Positions 6,931-10,214 of a stretch of DNA of 10,214 nucleotides are shown here, piece by piece. Every line of letters starts with the position of its first letter. The first letter of the stretch is position 1. Origin of the DNA: Deltaproteobacteria bacterium (GTDB taxonomy: Bacteria; Desulfobacterota; Desulfobacteria; Desulfobacterales; UBA11574); contig JAFDBA010000058.1 of the NCBI GenBank assembly GCA_019313505.1, positions 13,330-23,543 of the forward strand, in the 5' to 3' direction. The notes under the pieces are model-generated. The model saw only the letters and a list, made by a program, of their open reading frames with translations. It was not told where the DNA came from and made no database searches. Position numbers and translations under genes: made by a program.

Positions 6931-7040
6931 ATGGTCTTGTTCCGGCGGTATCCTATTCTATCCGGTTTTGAGCAGGATACGTTTTGAATAACCAAATACT
7001 AAATTGTCGCTGAAGCTAAGGATGAATTGAACAAGACCAT
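6931..7040. repeat. 12-base perfect inverted repeat bracketing the end of the truncated paralog
   Basis: ATGGTCTTGTTC (6931-6942) is the exact reverse complement of GAACAAGACCAT (7029-7040). The arms enclose the divergent tail of the truncated paralog and the spacer before the full gene. An inner pair, TATCCTGC (6923-6930) and GCAGGATA (6972-6979), adjoins it. The position, where homology between the two paralogs stops, suggests a rearrangement scar; a regulatory hairpin in the mRNA is the alternative. Confidence 0.5.
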
Positions 7041-7280
7041 ATTCGTCCAGCCAGGTTCATCCAGCATCTGGTCAAAAGCACAATGAAAGCATTCATAGTT
7101 AAATGCACAGATCTTTGGAATATTGATAAGTCCCATAAAAGCATGACGGCATGGCCGTGATGAACCCCTGTAGCGTGTTTTTAAATGCTCGACCCATTCG
7201 GGCGGATGCTCTCTTGTCTCGGCAGGGTTTCCGAAACTCATTCTTCTTCCTTTTTTATCCGGCTTATTTTTTGTTTTCAT
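6999..7280 (-). pseudogene. Truncated paralog of the cysteine-module/GcvH-like gene
   Basis: A 93-codon frame whose middle matches the larger gene downstream closely: PEWVEHLKTRYRG, RPCRH, then CAFNYECFHCAFDQMLDE. It keeps one cysteine module (C44, C58, C64, C67, spacing x13-x5-x2). The first cysteine module of the larger protein is absent, with the N-terminal basic stretch joined almost directly to the shared part. The GcvH-like domain is missing altogether. After QMLDE the sequence loses all resemblance and ends 18 residues later. The start is well supported: GAGGAGG lies upstream of the ATG, and a sigma-54 promoter is placed correctly. It may be a decayed duplicate, or a genuine small one-module protein expressed as the leading gene of the operon; the intact ribosome site and promoter keep the second option open. 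Confidence 0.75.
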
Positions 7281-7329
7281 TTTAGCGGCCTCCTCTCACG
7301 TTAACTGATGATCCATGTTGATCTTTTAA

Positions 7330-7346
7330 TTGCAATAAAAATGCCA
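7330..7346 (-). promoter_or_regulatory. Sigma-54 (-24/-12) promoter of the cysteine-module operon
   Basis: Read on the minus strand, TGGCAT, five bases, then TTGCAA match the sigma-54 consensus, with the invariant GG and GC ten bases apart. Predicted initiation near 7321 gives a leader of about 40 bases before the ATG at 7280, which has its own strong ribosome site. The neighbouring sigma-54 activator gene makes a local regulatory link plausible. No activator binding site was recognised with confidence upstream. Confidence 0.7.
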
Positions 7347-7676
7347 CATATGAGCAAATAGATTACTTTGATCTTTTCTTATTGAAATCATTGAATTTTT
7401 CTGGATCTTATTGCCGTAAATGAAACAAGAATGATCTTAGAAAATGAGAGGGTTGTGATTAATTTGGCTACACATTGAGGCGATATGAGGAGGATTGATA
7501 TATATTAATATTTAATTTCAATATGTTATATGACTGTAGCTTTTTATGCAGTAACTGTAGCGTTTGTTTACACGATATTGCTTTTATAAAAGGAAAGTTT
7601 ACTCCCGGTTAGTCTTTTCCATACGATGTTAGCTTTTTTCGAAGGAGGTTCAGGGCTATTCCAAAAATACAGAGGC
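7347..7676. other. AT-rich noncoding region
   Basis: No supported gene is seen on either strand. The right part holds ACTGTAGC twice (7533-7540 and 7554-7561), 21 bases apart, about two helical turns, and an AT palindrome ATATTAATAT (7502-7511). TTGATCTTTT also occurs near 7318 and near 7369. An orphan ribosome-site-like AAGGAGG near 7642 has no start codon after it. Sites for an activator of the sigma-54 promoter would be expected here, but none stands out. Confidence 0.45.
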
Positions 7677-7841
7677 TTAGGGTTCACTCAAAAATAACTT
7701 CACGTTTTGGATGCCGATGCATCTCGCCTGGCTGCGTTGCGAAAACTCGAAATATGCCTGATATTCCTTAGGTTTTCGCGCCTTGCCAGCTGAGAGCCTC
7801 AACTCCCAAAATTGTAAACTTATTTTTTCGTGAACCCTTAA
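7677..7841. repeat. 165-base fold-back (MITE-like) element
   Basis: Terminal imperfect inverted repeats of about 34 bases (7677-7710 and 7806-7841) share TAGGGTTCAC, AAAAATAA and TTTTGG with their reverse complement. Inside is a second dyad: 7728-7755 pairs with 7761-7789 (CTGGC...GCGAAAAC...AATAT), closing on a five-base loop. The whole stretch can fold into one long cruciform or RNA hairpin and contains no reading frame. It ends five bases from the stop codon of the minus-strand gene at 7846, so it could also serve as that gene's terminator. The architecture fits a non-autonomous mobile repeat; no target-site duplication is clear. Confidence 0.7.
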
Positions 7842-7845
7842 TCGG

Positions 7846-9564
7846 TTACTTTATGCTTTTCTTAAGTACGTTCATGGGTAACGCAAGAATATGGGTTTTA
7901 CCTTGGCCGGTAAAGGCGTTTCCTTCAACAACAGCAATATAAAGTTCATTATTATACGTAAAAATTGATTGGACCGGCCCCTGGAACTTAGTGGTCAGCA
8001 ACCTGAAAGTGTATGTTCCGTTATTAGGACAAAGGAGTCCGATTCTGCCATTTTTTGGGCTGCCGCCTACCATACCCCAGATGCCGGCCTGGTTGGCTGG
8101 TACTACTGCAAAAAGGGCATTATCTGCACTAAACAAGGCCGATTGAGGCCATACAGGCACACCTCTGGGTGCATTGGAATCATTTACAATGTCGTCAATA
8201 AGCATGGATTTTATGGAGCCAAAAGAGGATGGTGATTCCCATTTCTGTTGGTTGGCTTCATATATAACCAGCTTCCTCCCGGGATTATAGTAGGCCGTTT
8301 CATTAATTCCGTTTCCGTCAAGGTCGGCCATAATCGCTCCAAGCAGATTGAAACCCTTGGGAGTAGCCAGGGAATCATGTTGCGTTATTTTGCCAGAATC
8401 ATCAACGGCAAGGCGAAAAACTCTGGATCCGAAAAAACTTTCCGTATCAAAGTCCTGGCCGACCAAAGATTCATTAATACCGTTTCCGTTCATATCCAGA
8501 AATTCTAAAATATATTCGATATCCTTTGTAAGGACTGTGAATCCGCCGGTTGAGAATTTGAGAATTCGTGAATCCATGCCTTCGCCCTGGATATAGATGT
8601 TAAGAGCTATGAGTCCGTTCGGCCCCAGCGACATATTGAACACATTACCAAAACCTTTATAGGCATACTGATAACTTTCCCCGGCTCCGACGGCCTGGGC
8701 ATAAAGGGTTTTATTGCTGAGGTAAATGAAATAAGGTGTTTTTGCTCTATCAGGTTCTATTATCCCCAGATTGTTGACTCGATAGCCAATGCTGGCGACA
8801 GCTCTGTAATTTTCTATTTTCAGATTTGTACTCAGGCCAGGAATCATTATTCCCGGCTGGCCTGTGACGGCTTTTTGGCTTAAGTCGCCTTCTTTTTTTT
8901 CAGTCACGGATAGCGTCGATTGGGTGAGCGCAGGTTGGGAAAGACCTCCGACAGAAGTCATTTCATCATATATCGACAATATCTCACCACCACTCCAGAT
9001 GATAACTTTTCCCTTATCCGCAACGATCACCACACCTTCGGGAAGTTGTGCGGCATCAGAAGAATTTTCAATGCTTTGGTATCCCTGCCAGTCAAGTGAT
9101 GGTAGCTTGCCTCTTATCAGTTCGTACAGGCGGTATGAGGACCCGTTAACGTCCTGAAACATGGTTTTGATTTCGCGGTAGCGTTGTGCCGTGATCCCTG
9201 ATTTAATTTTGCATGATTCCTTAAAGCACTTAACCGATATTTCCGAAAAGTGTTTTTCCACTCTTGTAACTTTGCAAATCGCAAGAGGCACAGGCAACGC
9301 ACCGAGTTTGTTGCCTGTGATAGGCTCAATCACCTGCTCACCTGTGGAATACAAGGTCCAGAGATTGCCTTTTTTGACGTTATTGTCGGTTCCCATATTG
9401 ACAAGGTATCGTCCGTCGGGAACTTTAATTACTGTAGCTTCCAATGGGCTGAGCTCTTTTACGATTTTGCCCACGGTGATCTTTTCGGCGTAAACGCTGT
9501 TCAAAGAAAGAAAAAAAGAAAGTATTGCTGATAAAATAGTGACACGCGTAAAAAGGTTGTTCAA
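7846..9564 (-). CDS. Secreted FlgT-like/FG-GAP repeat protein
   Basis: A 572-residue exported protein. A Sec signal peptide occupies residues 1-26: basic start, hydrophobic stretch ILSAILSFFLSL, and cleavage probably after VYA. Residues about 28-115 resemble the C-terminal domain of FlgT and related envelope proteins (VKKGNLWTLYSTGEQVIEP, then ITGNKLG and AICKVTRVE). Residues 270-560 look like a beta-propeller with FG-GAP/VCBS-like calcium-loop motifs, FLDMNGNGINES (355-366) and ADLDGNGINETA (413-424). Cys97, Cys113 and Cys118 could form disulfides. It probably works in the periplasm or at the outer membrane, but the function is unknown. The start is TTG at 9564, fixed by AGGAGGT six bases upstream, with no ATG or GTG nearby in frame. 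A well-formed sigma-70-type promoter lies upstream. It appears monocistronic, with the fold-back element just past its stop. Flagellar genes are not seen nearby, so a FlgT role is not supported. Confidence 0.85.
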   Translation of the reverse strand: MNNLFTRVTILSAILSFFLSLNSVYAEKITVGKIVKELSPLEATVIKVPDGRYLVNMGTDNNVKKGNLWTLYSTGEQVIEPITGNKLGALPVPLAICKVTRVEKHFSEISVKCFKESCKIKSGITAQRYREIKTMFQDVNGSSYRLYELIRGKLPSLDWQGYQSIENSSDAAQLPEGVVIVADKGKVIIWSGGEILSIYDEMTSVGGLSQPALTQSTLSVTEKKEGDLSQKAVTGQPGIMIPGLSTNLKIENYRAVASIGYRVNNLGIIEPDRAKTPYFIYLSNKTLYAQAVGAGESYQYAYKGFGNVFNMSLGPNGLIALNIYIQGEGMDSRILKFSTGGFTVLTKDIEYILEFLDMNGNGINESLVGQDFDTESFFGSRVFRLAVDDSGKITQHDSLATPKGFNLLGAIMADLDGNGINETAYYNPGRKLVIYEANQQKWESPSSFGSIKSMLIDDIVNDSNAPRGVPVWPQSALFSADNALFAVVPANQAGIWGMVGGSPKNGRIGLLCPNNGTYTFRLLTTKFQGPVQSIFTYNNELYIAVVEGNAFTGQGKTHILALPMNVLKKSIK

Positions 9565-9624
9565 AACGATACCTCCTGTAATCTTTAAATGTTTAAAAAT
9601 AATTTATTTAGATATAGGGTCTAA

Positions 9625-9653
9625 AATATAGGTTTGAAAGAGATCTTAGTCAA
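9625..9653 (-). promoter_or_regulatory. Sigma-70-type promoter of the secreted repeat-protein gene
   Basis: On the minus strand, TTGACT (9653-9648), exactly 17 bases, then TATATT (9630-9625). Initiation near 9618 gives a leader of about 55 bases containing the AGGAGGT ribosome site (9577-9571). It is one of the best promoter matches in the window. Confidence 0.7.
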
Positions 9654-9700
9654 GAATAAACTGGGCGGATGACAATAGTGTAGGAATTTCCTTTTTTGGA

Positions 9701-9813
9701 CTCAGATGAACACAGATTGTCAAAATTCTCAAATTGCAAAACAACAATATTATCTGTGTATACCTGCCCGCTTGTGCCTCGCATGGCAGGCGGGTCTGCG
9801 AAAATCTGCGTCC
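9701..9813. repeat. Intergenic dispersed-type repeat with hairpins
   Basis: ACACAGAT (9710-9717) and ATCTGTGT (9752-9759) form one dyad. ACCTGCCCGC (9762-9771) pairs with GCAGGCGGGT (9786-9795) in nine of ten positions, and CTGCGAAAATCTGCGTCC follows. The G+C-rich hairpin contrasts with its AT-rich surroundings. No reading frame is present. Sequence of this style recurs between genes in related bacteria as far as I recall; copy number cannot be judged from one window. Confidence 0.5.
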
Positions 9814-9995
9814 TATTTAACTTGATATTGACTATTTTGTAAAAAGTCCGGTTTTTTTGAGTATTATGGAATTAACGGCGCGCTTTACTAAATATATCAA
9901 AACTAAAGTTGAAAAAATATAACAAATAAAGGAGGAAAAGACTAAATTTTTTGTGACAGGGTATTGGTGAAATTTTCATAAAAATCAGGAGAAGA

Positions 9996-10214
9996 ATGGG
10001 GGGGGAAATGAAAAAAGGTTGTTTTAATCTTATGTTGGCGGCAATTTTATCTTTGGCGCTTGGGGGAACGGCATACGCGTTCAGCTTTGATTTTCATGGG
10101 AAAATGTGGCAGGTGGTTGGCTTCACCGACAACTATGGCGCTATGGTTGGTCCACACAAAAGTGGTAAAACGGATTTTTTCAATTATAACGGTAGCCTTA
10201 ATAGTAAGGGCATG
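9996..10214 (+). CDS. Exported, probably outer-membrane protein, 3' end missing
   Basis: The frame is open to the right edge (73 codons). A typical Sec signal peptide is visible: MKKGCFNLMLAAILSLALG, then GTAYA, with cleavage probably before FSFDFHGKMWQVVGF. The mature start, alternating polar and aromatic residues after the signal, fits the first strand of a beta-barrel porin-like protein, but too little remains to name it. Two in-frame ATGs compete: 9996, with AGGAG four bases upstream, and 10008, which gives the cleaner signal peptide but is preceded only by a run of eight G. I chose 9996 for its ribosome site. No convincing promoter was found in the 180 bases upstream. Confidence 0.75.
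   Translation, partial: MGGEMKKGCFNLMLAAILSLALGGTAYAFSFDFHGKMWQVVGFTDNYGAMVGPHKSGKTDFFNYNGSLNSKGM

Noticed and set aside
6999..7280. The small gene as an unrelated zinc-finger protein.
   Set aside because: Its central 45 residues match the neighbouring larger gene almost residue for residue, so it is a paralog fragment.
7635..7665. AAGGAGG near 7642 as the ribosome site of a small gene.
   Set aside because: No start codon follows at a usable distance and the following sequence runs into the fold-back element.
7846..9564. Flagellar protein FlgT proper.
   Set aside because: It is longer than FlgT, only one domain resembles it, the propeller-like part is foreign to FlgT, and no flagellar genes are nearby.
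9783..9799. Sigma-54 promoter (TGGCAGGCGGGTCTGCG) upstream of the exported protein.
   Set aside because: The GG-to-GC distance is 11 rather than 10 and the bases belong to the hairpin repeat.
9701..9813. CRISPR repeat or small RNA gene.
   Set aside because: There are no regularly spaced direct repeats, and no promoter plus terminator pair frames the hairpins.

Overview
The window looks like a chromosomal stretch of an anaerobic Desulfobacterota bacterium (sulfate-reducer type). This rests on moderate G+C, several PAS-containing soluble histidine kinases with a cysteine-marked PAS domain, an NtrC-type sigma-54 activator, a GcvH-fold protein with cysteine modules, and small fold-back repeats between genes. 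The lineage is inferred from gene style, not from a marker gene.

Layout. Positions 1-2170 (minus strand) hold a PAS-PAS histidine kinase and, overlapping its stop codon, the start of a receiver-PAS regulator that runs off the left edge. A 340-base divergent spacer follows, with a long imperfect dyad and a good sigma-70-type promoter. The plus strand then carries a histidine kinase with an unusual N-terminal Rossmann (nucleotide-binding-like) domain (2521-4083), an NtrC-family sigma-54 activator broken by a deletion inside its receiver domain (4113-5407), and an archaemetzincin-type zinc protease (5420-6001). The protease gene overlaps by 36 bases, tail to tail, a minus-strand gene (5966-6907) for two cysteine modules fused to a GcvH-like domain with no lysine at the lipoyl position. 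Upstream of that gene lies a truncated paralog (6999-7280), preceded by a near-consensus sigma-54 promoter (7330-7346).

From 7281 to 7845 there is no gene. Most is AT-rich sequence, ending in a 165-base fold-back element that abuts the stop codon of the next gene. That gene (7846-9564, minus) encodes a secreted protein with a FlgT-like domain and FG-GAP/VCBS-like repeats, starts with TTG, and has a clear sigma-70-type promoter. A noncoding stretch with a second repeat (about 9701-9813) leads to the start of an exported, probably outer-membrane, protein cut by the right edge.

How the parts may work together. Two signalling pairs sit back to back: kinase plus receiver-PAS on the left, kinase plus sigma-54 activator on the right. 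The only convincing sigma-54 promoter seen drives the truncated paralog and probably the cysteine/GcvH-like gene behind it, so that operon is a natural candidate target of the right-hand pair. This link is inference. The deletion in the activator means that, in this copy, phosphorylation control is probably lost, unless the break is an assembly error.
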